Of a stretch of 64,000 nucleotides of DNA, positions 1 to 9,011 are shown piece after piece. The translations under genes were made by a program, and so were the position numbers. Where the stretch lies: NCBI RefSeq assembly GCF_005160265.1, contig NZ_CP039865.1, positions 3,000,828 to 3,064,827 of the forward strand. Reading direction: 5' to 3'. The notes below the pieces were generated by a model. The model searched no databases, was not told the origin of the DNA, and saw only the letters and a list, made by a program, of their open reading frames with translations. The first letter of the stretch is position 1; every line of letters starts with the position of its first letter. This stretch comes from Phreatobacter aquaticus (GTDB taxonomy: Bacteria > Pseudomonadota > Alphaproteobacteria > Rhizobiales > Phreatobacteraceae).

Positions 1-1572
1 CGCCACGCGCTGCTTCTCGCCGCCCGAGAGCTTCAGGCCGCGTTCACCGACCTCCGTCTCGTAGCCCTCGGGGCTGCGGGCGATGAAATCGTGGATCTGG
101 GCAAGGCCCGCCGCATGTTCCACTTCCGTGTTGCTGGCATCCCAGCGCCCGTAGCGGATGTTGTAGCGGATCGTGTCGTTGAACAGCACGGTGTCCTGCG
201 GGACCATGCCGATGGCGTGGCGCAGCGAGGCCTGCGTCACCTCGCGGATGTCCTGGCCATCGACCAGGATGCGGCCGCCGGACACTTCGTAGAAGCGGAA
301 CAGCAGGCGCGAGATGGTCGACTTGCCGGCGCCTGACGGGCCGACGATCGCCACCGTCTTGCCGGCCGGCACGTCGAACGACACGCCTTTCAGGATCGGC
401 CGGGCTGGATCATAGGCGAAGGTCACGTCCTCGAAGCGGATCGACCCGCCGGAGACCTTCAGCGCCGGTGCGCCGGGCCTGTCCTCGATCTCGGGATTGC
501 GGCCGAGAATGCCGAACATCGCCTCGATGTCTGTGACTGCCTGTTTGATCTCGCGATAGACCATGCCCATGAAATTCAGCGGCTGGTAGAGCTGGATCAT
601 CATGGTGTTGATCATGACGAAATCGCCGACCGTGTTGCGGCCGGCGGAAATGTCGATGGCGCACATCACCATGCAGGCGGTCATGCCGAGCGTGAAGATC
701 GCGGCCTGGCCGGCATTGAGCACGGCCAGCGACGTGTAGGCCTTGGTCGAGGCCTGCTCGTATTTCGCCATGGAGACGTCGTAGCGGGCGCGCTCGCGCT
801 CTTCGGCCGAGAAATACTTCACCGTCTCGTAGTTGAGCAGCGAGTCGATGGCCTTGACGTTGGCGTTGTTGTCGCTGTCGTTCATGTCGCGGCGGATGCC
901 GATGCGCCACTCGGTCGCCGCATAGGTGAACCAGAGATAGCCGGCGACGGTCGCCAGGATCGCCACCACATAGCGCCAGTCGAACATCCACAAGAGCACG
1001 CCGATGATCATCAGGAGCTCGAGGATGGTCGGGGCCAACTGCAGCACCAGCATGCGCACGATGGTCTCGATGCCACTGCGCCCGCGCTCCAGCACCCGCG
1101 TCAGGCCGCCGGTCTTGCGCTCCAGGTGGAAGCGCAGCGACAGGCGGTGCATGTGCTCGAAGGTGATGAGGGCGAGCTTGCGCACCGCATGCATCGACAC
1201 CTTGGCGAACAGGCCGTCGCGCAACTGAGTGACGAAGGCCATCAGGATGCGCGCGATGCCATAGCTCACCGTCAGCGCCACCGGCGCGGCGATCAGCCAG
1301 GCCCACCAGGACGCCGCTTCCACCCTGGGCAAGGCAAGCGCATCGGTCGCCCATTTGAAGGTGAACGGCACCACCATGGTGATCGCCTTGGCGATGACCA
1401 GCATGACGGTGGCCCAGACCACCCGCATCTTCAGGTCGGCCCGGTCTCCCGGCCAGATATAGGGCCAAAGATGAACGATGGTGCGCGTCAGCGCGCCGCC
1501 CTCGGCCGAGACGGCGGGCAGGGCAGCGGCTTTCGGAGCGCTCTGGGGCGCGGCGGCAGGAGCGGAAGACAA
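1..1572 (-). CDS. Atm1/ABCB7-type ABC exporter, fused permease and ATPase, C-terminus beyond left edge
   Basis: Half-size ABC exporter of the Atm1 (ABCB7/HMT1) class, a family that exports glutathione- or persulfide-linked compounds across the inner membrane. The N-terminal part (about residues 25-330) is a six-helix exporter domain and contains the family-like stretch ERKTGGLTRVLERG. The ATPase domain shows Walker A GPSGAGKST, a Q-loop in VPQDTVLFNDT, and the signature LSGGEKQR at the very edge, so Walker B and the C-terminus lie outside. The start is not ATG: an in-frame stop sits at 1621-1623 and the first in-frame ATG (1428) would cut into conserved sequence. TTG at 1572 is preceded by AAGGA about 10 bases upstream and is my choice. 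Divergent from the LOG-family gene. Family call is firm; start and exact substrate are not. Confidence 0.85.
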   Translation of the reverse strand, partial: MSSAPAAAPQSAPKAAALPAVSAEGGALTRTIVHLWPYIWPGDRADLKMRVVWATVMLVIAKAITMVVPFTFKWATDALALPRVEAASWWAWLIAAPVALTVSYGIARILMAFVTQLRDGLFAKVSMHAVRKLALITFEHMHRLSLRFHLERKTGGLTRVLERGRSGIETIVRMLVLQLAPTILELLMIIGVLLWMFDWRYVVAILATVAGYLWFTYAATEWRIGIRRDMNDSDNNANVKAIDSLLNYETVKYFSAEERERARYDVSMAKYEQASTKAYTSLAVLNAGQAAIFTLGMTACMVMCAIDISAGRNTVGDFVMINTMMIQLYQPLNFMGMVYREIKQAVTDIEAMFGILGRNPEIEDRPGAPALKVSGGSIRFEDVTFAYDPARPILKGVSFDVPAGKTVAIVGPSGAGKSTISRLLFRFYEVSGGRILVDGQDIREVTQASLRHAIGMVPQDTVLFNDTIRYNIRYGRWDASNTEVEHAAGLAQIHDFIARSPEGYETEVGERGLKLSGGEKQRVA

Positions 1573-1858
1573 GGCGATGCGGTCCTTGGGATTGGGGCGA
1601 GCCCCCGTGGCGTCCGGAGGTCATGGTTGTCGTGAGGTGGCAGCGCGCAAGCACAACGACTCTGCCGCGCACCGCCAGGTTGGAATGGATATAAGCATGC
1701 GGGCGCCGGATTGCAGAGGGCAGCCCGCATGGCAGCCGTCTTTGTCCCCGCGCAATGGCAGGCGTGCTGACCGCGCCGCGCTTCACCGCTATGGTGGGCG
1801 GACTGATTCAACATCGTTTGCGGTGGGCCGCGGTGCCCGCCGGCATCTGGAGGGCAGA

Positions 1859-2470
1859 ATGGCCACCATCCGCTCCATCTGTGTCTATTGCGGATCCGGC
1901 GCCGGGCACGCGCCCATTCATGTCGCAGCGGCCAAGGAACTGGGCACGGCCATGGCGAAGGCCGGGCTGCGGCTGATCTATGGCGGCGGCGGCACCGGCC
2001 TGATGGGCGCGGTCGCCCAGGCCGTCATCGATGGCGGCGGACAGGTGACCGGCATCATCCCGGACTTCCTCAAGCGCAAGGAAATGGCGCTGTCGGACGT
2101 GCAGGAGATGATCAACGTACCCGACATGCATGTGCGCAAGATGGAGATGTTCCACCGCGCCGACGCCTTCGTGGCGCTGCCGGGCGGCATCGGCACGCTG
2201 GAGGAACTGGTCGAGCAGTTGACCTGGGCGCAACTCGGCCGTCACCGCAAGCCGGTGGTGATCGCCAATGTCGGCGGCTTCTGGGACCCCTTGCGCGTGC
2301 TGCTCACCCACATGCGCGAGGAAGGCTTCATCCGCCCCGAACTGTCGGTGAAATATGCCGTGGTCGACCATGTCGCCGACATCATCCCGACCCTGCAGAA
2401 GGCGGTGGCCGACCTGCCGGACGACGCCCTGACGCAGGAACAGGAGCCGGTGCTGATAGGCAAGATGTGA
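1859..2470 (+). CDS. LOG-family protein (TIGR00730 type), cytokinin riboside 5'-monophosphate phosphoribohydrolase-like
   Basis: 203-residue Rossmann-fold protein of the LOG / lysine-decarboxylase-like family. Characterised members hydrolyse nucleoside 5'-monophosphates (AMP or cytokinin ribotides) to the free base and ribose 5-phosphate. The two diagnostic motifs are present: GGGGTGLMG near residue 40 and PGGIGTLEE near residue 107. Length is normal for the family. The ATG at 1859 follows GGAGG directly upstream, so I prefer it to longer in-frame extensions reaching back to 1478, which run into the divergent exporter gene. The bacterial physiological substrate is not shown by the sequence. 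The older label 'lysine decarboxylase' is not supported for this family. Confidence 0.9.
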   Translation: MATIRSICVYCGSGAGHAPIHVAAAKELGTAMAKAGLRLIYGGGGTGLMGAVAQAVIDGGGQVTGIIPDFLKRKEMALSDVQEMINVPDMHVRKMEMFHRADAFVALPGGIGTLEELVEQLTWAQLGRHRKPVVIANVGGFWDPLRVLLTHMREEGFIRPELSVKYAVVDHVADIIPTLQKAVADLPDDALTQEQEPVLIGKM

Positions 2471-2520
2471 GGCGCGGTGGGCCATTGGCGGGGGCTGGTG
2501 CCTGTGCCTAATCTGCGCCT

Positions 2521-3594
2521 TTGCCTGTCCCGGATCTGCTCCTGCCGATGATCGCCTCCGCCGACCTTGCCCTGCGTGCCGGAACGGCCATGCTCCTGGT
2601 CGTCATGGCGGTGTTGCTGCTGCGCGACGTCGGCCGCAGCCAGGCTGGCCGGATCGCTGCGGCCTTTGCTCTCGGATCGGCCGCCTATGCCCTGTCCTCG
2701 GCGGCCGGCTTTTTCGCCGAGCGCGAGGCCTGGCGCTCTCTCCTTTTGGCGCTGGCCACGGCGAACACCGTGACCTTCTGGCTCTTCGCTCGCGCGCTGT
2801 TCGACGATGGCTTCACGCTGAAGCCCTGGCATGGGCTGGCCTGGCTCGCGTTCTTCGCCGCCAGCCTCTGGCTCTGCAATGCGCCGGGTGCGCCGCCCGG
2901 GCTCGGCCTGGCGCTGGGTCTTGCGGCGCTTGCGGTCAATCTTGCAGCCCTCGGCGCCTCGCTTGGCTCGTGGCAGACCGATCTGGTCGAACGTCGCCGG
3001 CGGCTCCGCGTGGTGGTTCTGGTCGCCGGCGCCCTCCACGGCGCGGCCTATGCCGCAACCGGCCTGCTTGTGCCAGTCGGGGGCGTGTCGCCGGAAGCCA
3101 GTCTGGCGCATGCCGCCTCGCTCGCCCTCATCGTCGCGGTGGCGGCCTGGTCATTCCTGTCGACGGCCGCCGGCGATCTCTTCCCCGTCGCGGCCTCCAC
3201 GGACGTGCCTGCGGCAGTCGGAGCGCCGTCATCCGATCCCGCCGACGGGCTGCTTGCCGCAGCCCTGTCGCGCCTGATGACGGAGGAGCGCGCCTATCGT
3301 CAGGAGGGCCTGACCATCGGCATGCTCGCCAACCGTCTCCATGTGCCGGAATATCGGCTGCGCCGGCTGATCAACGGCCGGCTCGGCTACCGGAACTTCA
3401 GCGCCTACCTGAATGGCTACCGGATCGCCGAGGCGCAGGCGGCGCTTGCCGATCCCAAGCAGGCTGAGGTGCCGATCACCACCATCGCGCTCGATGCCGG
3501 TTTCCAGTCGCTCGGACCGTTCAACCGCGCCTTCAAGACCGAGACGGGCGTGACGCCGAGCGAATATCGCCGCGCGGCCATCATCGCCGCCTGA
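2521..3594 (+). CDS. AraC-family transcriptional regulator with N-terminal membrane domain
   Basis: 357 residues if started at TTG 2521; ATG 2548 is an alternative and neither has a convincing ribosome-binding site. The first 220 or so residues contain about six or seven hydrophobic segments rich in Ala and Leu, so the protein should sit in the inner membrane. The last 110 residues are an AraC/XylS DNA-binding domain with two helix-turn-helix units: a first around LTIGMLANRLHVPEYRLRRL, and a second with the classic ending ALDAGFQSLGPFNRAFKTET. Membrane-anchored AraC regulators of this layout probably respond to a membrane or periplasmic cue. A serine hydrolase gene lies 155 bases downstream on the same strand and may be a target; this is inference. 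Confidence 0.85.
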   Translation: MPVPDLLLPMIASADLALRAGTAMLLVVMAVLLLRDVGRSQAGRIAAAFALGSAAYALSSAAGFFAEREAWRSLLLALATANTVTFWLFARALFDDGFTLKPWHGLAWLAFFAASLWLCNAPGAPPGLGLALGLAALAVNLAALGASLGSWQTDLVERRRRLRVVVLVAGALHGAAYAATGLLVPVGGVSPEASLAHAASLALIVAVAAWSFLSTAAGDLFPVAASTDVPAAVGAPSSDPADGLLAAALSRLMTEERAYRQEGLTIGMLANRLHVPEYRLRRLINGRLGYRNFSAYLNGYRIAEAQAALADPKQAEVPITTIALDAGFQSLGPFNRAFKTETGVTPSEYRRAAIIAA

Positions 3595-3749
3595 CCGCAA
3601 GCCTCTGACGAAACAAGCGAAGTCCGAAATCGGCGGCCCGCTGCAAGGATCCGGCCTGATCGATTTCGACATTCGGCGCGCGCGTCACCTGCCCGTCCGG
3701 CTTCCTCAAGCTCCGGCCTCATCCGAGGCGTTGCGAGGAGTTATCCCCC

Positions 3750-5153
3750 ATGTCCAGACGTCGATGGATCATTGCAGGCGCGGCCACTGGTCTGATCAGT
3801 CTCGGGGCGGTCGCGGCCGCCCGCGCCAGCGATGCGCCCCGGCTTGTGACCGGTTTCGTCGCCCATACCCTGTGCTCGGCCACCTTCGTGTCGGACTTGT
3901 CTCCCGACCTGACGTTCAATCAGACGGTCGAGGGCCTGCCGGGCGTCAGCCTGATCCGCTGGATGATCGGCTATTCCGTCGACCGCGCGCGCCGGCAGGT
4001 GACCGCAACCGTGCTCGGTGGCGTCGAAAGCCGCGCGATCTTCCGCGACGGCCTCGGCTGCATGCTCGATCATGGCGGCCCGGTTGATGCGGCTCTCCCG
4101 CCCGCCAGGCCGTTCGGCGCGCCGCTTCTGGCATCGATCGCCGGGCCGGGGCTGGTCGCACCGCAGACGTCCGCTCTCGCCACCGCCCTGTCGCGCGCCT
4201 TTGCCGAGCCGGATGGCCCACCCTTCAGGAACACACGCGCCGTGGTGGTGCTGCATCGCGGACGCATCATTGCCGAGCGCTATGCCGCTGGCATCAGTCT
4301 GGACACAAGGCTGCAGGGCTGGTCCGCGACCAAATCGGTGATCAATGCGCTGGTCGGTATTCTCGTCCGTCAGGGACGGCTGTCAGTCGCCGGGCCGTTG
4401 CCGATCGCAGCCTGGCGCCAGCCCGGCGATCCGCGCGGCGCGATCACCCTCGACCACCTCATGCGCCATACCAGCGGTCTCGCCATGGGCCAGTCGCTGC
4501 AATCCTCGCTCGCCAGCGCCACCGCGCCGGTCAACCGGATGAAGTTCCTGGCGCACGACATGGCGGCCGTCGCCATGGCAGCGCCGCTCGAATTCTCCCC
4601 CGGCACCGGCTGGACCTACCACGACGGCAACACGATCCTGACCGGCCGGCTGATCCGCGATGCGGTCGGCGGCCATGCCGCCGATGTCGCGGCCTTTGCC
4701 CGGCGCGAACTGTTCGAGCCGCTCGGCATGGCCTCCGCCCTGATCGAATTCGACGGGACAGGCACGCCCGAAGGCTCCAGCCAGATGTTCGCCACTGCCC
4801 GCGACTGGGCGCGGTTCGGCCAGCTGTTCCTTGCCAATGGCATGGCCGGCGGCCGCCGCATCCTGCCCGAGGGCTGGACCGATTATTCGTCGCGGCCGAC
4901 GCCGGCCGGATGGGTCGGCTATGGCGCCGGCTTCTGGACCAATCGCGGCGACAGCTATGGCGCGCGCCACCGGCGCGAGGTGCTGGGCCTGCCAGCCGAT
5001 GCCTTCCAGGCCACCGGCACCTTCGGCCAATATGTCGTGATCATTCCCTCGCGCGATCTGGTCGTGGTGCGTCTCGGGCTCTCCGCCGCCAATGGCGACA
5101 TGGAGGGGCTAGCACGGCTGATCCGGGATGTCGTGGGTGCGGTGGCGCCGTGA
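3750..5153 (+). CDS. Beta-lactamase-related serine hydrolase (class C / penicillin-binding-protein fold), exported
   Basis: 467-residue serine hydrolase of the beta-lactamase/6-aminohexanoate-dimer-hydrolase superfamily. It begins with a Tat- or Sec-like signal (MSRRRW followed by a hydrophobic stretch ending near ARAS), so it is probably periplasmic. The nucleophile motif SATK places Ser192 and Lys195; WTYHDGN near residue 290 supplies the Tyr of the second motif. The first 130 residues are an extra region before the catalytic domain, common in this 'serine hydrolase' group and not in true AmpC enzymes, so a role in beta-lactam resistance should not be assumed. ATG 3750 has a GAGGAG ribosome-binding site. 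Substrate unknown. It follows the membrane AraC gene and may be controlled by it. Confidence 0.85.
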   Translation: MSRRRWIIAGAATGLISLGAVAAARASDAPRLVTGFVAHTLCSATFVSDLSPDLTFNQTVEGLPGVSLIRWMIGYSVDRARRQVTATVLGGVESRAIFRDGLGCMLDHGGPVDAALPPARPFGAPLLASIAGPGLVAPQTSALATALSRAFAEPDGPPFRNTRAVVVLHRGRIIAERYAAGISLDTRLQGWSATKSVINALVGILVRQGRLSVAGPLPIAAWRQPGDPRGAITLDHLMRHTSGLAMGQSLQSSLASATAPVNRMKFLAHDMAAVAMAAPLEFSPGTGWTYHDGNTILTGRLIRDAVGGHAADVAAFARRELFEPLGMASALIEFDGTGTPEGSSQMFATARDWARFGQLFLANGMAGGRRILPEGWTDYSSRPTPAGWVGYGAGFWTNRGDSYGARHRREVLGLPADAFQATGTFGQYVVIIPSRDLVVVRLGLSAANGDMEGLARLIRDVVGAVAP

Positions 5154-5301
5154 GGGGGTGGGCGCGGCGTCAGCAGATCAAGACAGGCGCCGGCTGACCG
5201 GCAAGCGCGGAGCCGGTTGCGAGGAGCTTCGTAGTAGACCTAGGGTTGTGTAAATGCAGCAAAGCTCTGTATGGTTGCGTCCTTGACGGTCTTCACCGGG
5301 G

Positions 5302-6585
5302 ATGCCGATGCACTTGCTGTTCGAAGCCTTGCCCTACCTGTCGATCGTCCTCCTGAGCGCGATCCTGCCGATCGGCATCTTCATCGCGCGGAGCAATATC
5401 CGCGCGAGCCGCTACGAGATCATCAGTGATCTCGAGCGCCTGTTCCGTTTCGCCAAGGACGATGGCGGTGATCCGCTCATCCTGCCGTCCTTCGAACTGG
5501 TGAAATACAAGTACCAGCCGCCGGAGAGCCGTGAGGCGCCGAGCGATGCGCAGCGGGCGACCTTCTACTTCGTGCCGGTACTGACCTTCATCCTTCTCTC
5601 GGCATCGGGGTTCTGCCTTGCCTTCCTGAAGCTGGAGAGCTTCAGGGACGTGGCGCTGAACGCCTTCGCGATCGGCTCAAAGGTCCTGGGCGGAGAACCT
5701 TGCGTAGCCGACATGGATCGCGGGCTTCTGGTCGTGCTGACCTATGCCTTTCTCGGCTCCTATGTGTGGTGCATGCAGTTCCTGGTGCGGCGGGTCGCCA
5801 ATTTCGATCTGTCGCCGATCTCTTTCTTTCGCTGCACGCTGCATTTGCTGTTCGCGTCCTTCGTCTCCGCAACGCTCTATCACAGCGGCCTGCTGACCCT
5901 CACGGGCCAGGGCCTCGCCATAGGGCTCGCCTTCGTCATCGGCATGTTCCCGACACTCGGCCTGCATGTCGTGTTGGCCAAGTTTCCCTGGCTGTCGCTG
6001 AAGCGGATCTCGCCCGACACCACAGCGCTCCAGGAGGAATATCCACTCGACATGATCCTGGGGATCGACTCGTTCATGAAATTCCGTCTGGGCGAATTCG
6101 AGATCGAGGACGTCCAGAACCTCGCGACGATCAATCCGATCCAGATCTTCGTGGAGACGCCCTACGGCCTCTACGAAGTTATCGATTGGGTCGCGCAGGC
6201 GCAGTTGATCCTGGCCGTGGGCTCGGCCAAGACGCGCCGTCTCCGCGAGCTGAACCTGCGGACCATCTTCGATCTGGAAAGGGGCCTCGGCAGCCCGGTA
6301 CTCAAGGACCGCATCCGGGCCATACTCGATCCATCGAGCGCGGATGCGCGTTCGCAGGACAATGGGCCGAGCGGGAAAGCGGCCCGCAACCTGACGGCCG
6401 CCAAGCCTGGCAGCACGGAATCGCAGCTCGATCTCAATGATTTCACCGATGCGCTGGTCAGCATGATCCGCGACGATCTGCACGTGAAGCGGCTACGCCA
6501 GATCTGGGACGTGATTGCCTGGCGCATCGATGGGCGGCCGGACGAGTTGAAGCACCCGGAGGGCGCGGAGCCCGCCGCGACGTGA
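5302..6585 (+). CDS. Unknown membrane protein with possible helix-hairpin-helix segment in the C-terminal half
   Basis: 427 residues, function not recognised. The sequence shows an N-terminal membrane helix (residues 5-28), a soluble Arg/Lys-containing segment, then several hydrophobic helices between about residues 95 and 230. The C-terminal half is soluble. Near residues 300-330 the run [20 protein letters not shown] reads like a helix-hairpin-helix, a fold that often binds DNA or mediates protein contacts; that is a resemblance by eye only. A low-complexity Ser/Ala/Asp linker and a helical tail follow. A second ATG at 5308 is equally possible. It converges with cimA, leaving only three bases between stop codons. 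Codon use looks like that of the neighbours. Confidence 0.75.
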   Translation: MPMHLLFEALPYLSIVLLSAILPIGIFIARSNIRASRYEIISDLERLFRFAKDDGGDPLILPSFELVKYKYQPPESREAPSDAQRATFYFVPVLTFILLSASGFCLAFLKLESFRDVALNAFAIGSKVLGGEPCVADMDRGLLVVLTYAFLGSYVWCMQFLVRRVANFDLSPISFFRCTLHLLFASFVSATLYHSGLLTLTGQGLAIGLAFVIGMFPTLGLHVVLAKFPWLSLKRISPDTTALQEEYPLDMILGIDSFMKFRLGEFEIEDVQNLATINPIQIFVETPYGLYEVIDWVAQAQLILAVGSAKTRRLRELNLRTIFDLERGLGSPVLKDRIRAILDPSSADARSQDNGPSGKAARNLTAAKPGSTESQLDLNDFTDALVSMIRDDLHVKRLRQIWDVIAWRIDGRPDELKHPEGAEPAAT

Positions 6586-6588
6586 ACC

Positions 6589-8190
6589 TCACACGCCCAC
6601 CCCCTCCTTCACCAGCTTGTAGGTGATCGAATCCGTCAGCGCCTGGAAGCTCGCATCGATGATGTTGGCCGACACGCCGACCGTGGTCCATGTGTCGCCC
6701 GTCGCATCCTTGCTCTCGATCAGTACACGGGTGACCGCGCCCGTGCCGCCGTTCAGAATACGCACGCGGAAGTCGACGAGTTCGAGATCCTCGATATAGC
6801 GCTGGTATTGGCCGAGATCCTTGCGCAGCGCCGCGTCCAGGGCGTTCACCGGGCCATTGCCCTCGGCCGCCGAGATCATCACCTCGGAGCCGACCTTCAC
6901 CTTCACGGTGGCCTCCGAGAAGGTGACGAGATCGCCCACCGCATTGTAGCGGCGCTCGACATTGACCTTGAATCGCTCCACCTCGAAGAAGGCCGGCACC
7001 TCACCCATCACCCGCTTGGCGAGCAGGAAGAACGAGGCGTCCGCGCCCTCATAGGCATAGCCGAGGCTCTCGCGATCCTTCACCTCGTCGAGGATGCGGG
7101 CGACGCGGGGATCGTCCTTCGCGATGGTGAGACCGACGCGCTCCAGCTCGTAGATGATGTTCGACTTGCCGGCCTGTTCGGACACCAGCACGTGGCGGCG
7201 GTTGCCCACCGTCTCCGGCGGCACGTGCTCGTAGGTCTCCGGCTCCTTCAGCACGGCGGAGGCGTGGATGCCGGCTTTGGTCGCAAAGGCCGAGGCGCCG
7301 ACGTAAGGCGCGTGCCGGTTCGGCGAGCGATTGAGCAACTCGTCGAGCTTGCGCGAGGCCTTGGTGAGCTGGCCGAGCTTCTCCTTCGTCACGCCGATGG
7401 CGAAGCGGTCGGCATAGGCGGACTTGAGCAGCAGGGTGGGGATCAGGGACGTCAGATTGGCATTGCCGCAGCGCTCGCCAAGGCCGTTCAGCGTGCCCTG
7501 GATCTGGCGGGCGCCCGCGCGCACGGCGGCAAGCGACACGGCCACCGCCTGTTCGGTGTCATTGTGCGCGTGGATGCCGAGATGGTCGCCCGGAACGGTC
7601 GATGAGACCGTGCGGACGATCGCCTCGATCTCCTCGGGCAGCGTGCCGCCATTGGTGTCGCACAGCACCACCCAGCGTGCGCCGGCCTCATAGGCATTGC
7701 GCGCGCAGGACAGCGCATAGTCGGGATTGGCCTTGTAGCCGTCGAAGAAGTGCTCGCAATCGACCAGCACCTCGAAGCCGCGGGCCTTCGCGGCGGCAAC
7801 GGAATCCCGGATGCCCTCGAGATTCTCCTCCAGCGTGCAGCCGAGTGCGACATGGACGTGATAGTCCCAGGCCTTGGCGACGAAACAGATGGCCTTGGCC
7901 TTGGCGTCGAGCAGCGCCGCGACGCCGGGATCGTTCGCCGCCGAGCGGCCCGCCCGCTTGGTCATGCCGAAGGCGGTGAACGTCGCCTTCAGGCGCCGGT
8001 CCTCGCCGAACAGGGCGGTGTCGGTCGCATTCGCGCCGGGATAGCCGCCCTCGACATAGTCGATGCCGAGATCGTCCAGAATCCCCGCGATCTTCACCTT
8101 GTCCTCCAGCGTGAAGTCGACGCCAGTGGTCTGCGCACCGTCGCGCAGCGTCGTGTCGAAGAGATAGAGGCGTTCGGTCGAGGCGGTCAT
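6589..8190 (-). CDS. cimA: (R)-citramalate synthase
   Basis: 533-residue enzyme of the isopropylmalate/citramalate/homocitrate synthase family. It would condense acetyl-CoA with pyruvate to (R)-citramalate, the entry to threonine-independent isoleucine synthesis. The N-terminal TIM barrel shows the family opening LFDTTLRDGAQTTGVDFTLE and the metal-binding HAHNDTEQAVA motif; the C-terminal part fits the LeuA allosteric dimer domain. The variant ending GAQTTGVDFT, rather than GEQ.PG, is typical of the CimA (TIGR00977) branch. It is the last gene of the cysS operon, 10 bases after a 44-residue membrane protein. ilvA, the competing threonine route to 2-oxobutyrate, is also in this window (19870-21096), so both routes may exist in this cell. 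Confidence 0.93.
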   Translation of the reverse strand: MTASTERLYLFDTTLRDGAQTTGVDFTLEDKVKIAGILDDLGIDYVEGGYPGANATDTALFGEDRRLKATFTAFGMTKRAGRSAANDPGVAALLDAKAKAICFVAKAWDYHVHVALGCTLEENLEGIRDSVAAAKARGFEVLVDCEHFFDGYKANPDYALSCARNAYEAGARWVVLCDTNGGTLPEEIEAIVRTVSSTVPGDHLGIHAHNDTEQAVAVSLAAVRAGARQIQGTLNGLGERCGNANLTSLIPTLLLKSAYADRFAIGVTKEKLGQLTKASRKLDELLNRSPNRHAPYVGASAFATKAGIHASAVLKEPETYEHVPPETVGNRRHVLVSEQAGKSNIIYELERVGLTIAKDDPRVARILDEVKDRESLGYAYEGADASFFLLAKRVMGEVPAFFEVERFKVNVERRYNAVGDLVTFSEATVKVKVGSEVMISAAEGNGPVNALDAALRKDLGQYQRYIEDLELVDFRVRILNGGTGAVTRVLIESKDATGDTWTTVGVSANIIDASFQALTDSITYKLVKEGVGV

Positions 8191-8200
8191 GTCACTGTCT

Positions 8201-8335
8201 CTAGATCAGGCCCTTCCACCGCAGGACGCCGAGCGTCAGCGCGATGAGAACCAGGAATTTCAAGGCCACCCAGAAGGCGATGCGTTTGAGCGCCCGGGCC
8301 GTGTCGTCATTGGCGTTGGGCCGGTCGTCGCTCAC
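8201..8335 (-). CDS. 44-residue single-pass membrane protein
   Basis: A 44-codon gene starting at GTG 8335. Its start overlaps the stop of the GFA gene in a GTGA arrangement, and it ends 10 bases before cimA. The product has a charged N-terminus (MSDDRPNANDD...) and one membrane helix at about residues 20-40 (FWVALKFLVLIALTLGVL), ending WKGLI. Function is unknown. The four-base overlap, continuous reading frame and hydrophobic segment make it a likely real, translationally coupled gene that gene finders would miss because of its size and GTG start. Confidence 0.65.
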   Translation of the reverse strand: MSDDRPNANDDTARALKRIAFWVALKFLVLIALTLGVLRWKGLI

Positions 8336-8793
8336 GGCGGCCAATGGTCGGTGTCGTGGTCGGGATGCTGTTTCGACACGATGCTGTTGAAATAGGCGGC
8401 GAACTTGACCTTCTCCTCCTCGGAGAAGCTCGGCAGGCTGGCGAGCTGGTCGAACCACGGCATGCGCGTCTCGGTATTGACCTGGATGACCGGCGGAATG
8501 GCCTCCGGATGGTCGAAGGCGCCAAGCGCCATTTCGTGATGGCCGGGTGCTGGATTGTAGTTCAACGGCGTGCCGCAACTGGCACAGAAGCCGCGCCGCG
8601 CCAGGTTGGAACTCTGGAAATATTTCGGCTTGCCGCGTGTCCAGGTGAGCCCATTGGCGGTGACGAAGGCGCCGAAATAGCTGCCGAAGGCCTTCTGGCA
8701 CATGCGGCAATGGCAGATCGACGGGCGACCCAGGCTCTCGCAGGCAAAGCGCACGGCGCCGCACTGGCAGCCGCCGGTGAGGGATGTTGTCAT
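8332..8793 (-). CDS. GFA/CENP-V domain zinc protein (glutathione-dependent formaldehyde-activating family)
   Basis: 153 residues beginning [16 protein letters not shown], the standard start of the GFA fold. Zinc-binding cysteines are visible in GGCQCG, CHCRMCQ and FCASCGTPL, matching the family pattern. GFA proteins were named after an enzyme that binds S-hydroxymethylglutathione, but most members, including this one, have no proven activity. The ATG at 8793 overlaps the stop of the upstream small membrane gene (ATGA), so I prefer it to an earlier in-frame start at 8832. It lies inside the cysS-cimA operon. The link of a GFA protein to Cys-tRNA synthetase and citramalate synthase may be simple co-transcription. 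Confidence 0.88.
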   Translation of the reverse strand: MTTSLTGGCQCGAVRFACESLGRPSICHCRMCQKAFGSYFGAFVTANGLTWTRGKPKYFQSSNLARRGFCASCGTPLNYNPAPGHHEMALGAFDHPEAIPPVIQVNTETRMPWFDQLASLPSFSEEEKVKFAAYFNSIVSKQHPDHDTDHWPP

Positions 8794-9011
8794 GGCTTGC
8801 GCTCGTTGCAATTGGGTTCGGAGAGCGGGCACAGGCGGAAGCCACTCATAGATCGATTGACCGAATCCTGAGCTTCAGTGCGCATCCGCTCTTGGGTCGC
8901 CTGGTCGTTGCGGGCCTGACGGCGGGTCTCGAGGCGCCAGGCCACCACCGTGCCGAAGCCGACGATCACGATGGCTGCCACCCACCAACTGTTCTTCAGC
9001 TTCTCCATCAT
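8790..9011 (-). CDS. 73-residue membrane-anchored protein, unknown
   Basis: Small protein with one membrane helix (residues 9-25, [17 protein letters not shown]) followed by an Arg/Gln/Glu-rich tail that looks helical and then a short Cys-containing end ([16 protein letters not shown]). The two cysteines lie on the C-terminal side of the membrane segment. Its ATG overlaps the cysS stop (ATGA) and its stop overlaps the GFA start (ATGA), so it is embedded in the operon by coupled overlaps on both sides. I do not recognise the family. Likely orientation is N-in with a periplasmic tail, but the sequence does not settle this. Confidence 0.7.
   Translation of the reverse strand: MMEKLKNSWWVAAIVIVGFGTVVAWRLETRRQARNDQATQERMRTEAQDSVNRSMSGFRLCPLSEPNCNERKP

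Noticed and set aside
3750-5153. AmpC-type beta-lactamase resistance gene
   Set aside because: It has the serine-hydrolase fold and SxxK motif but a long N-terminal domain and motif details of the general serine hydrolase group. Nothing supports antibiotic resistance.
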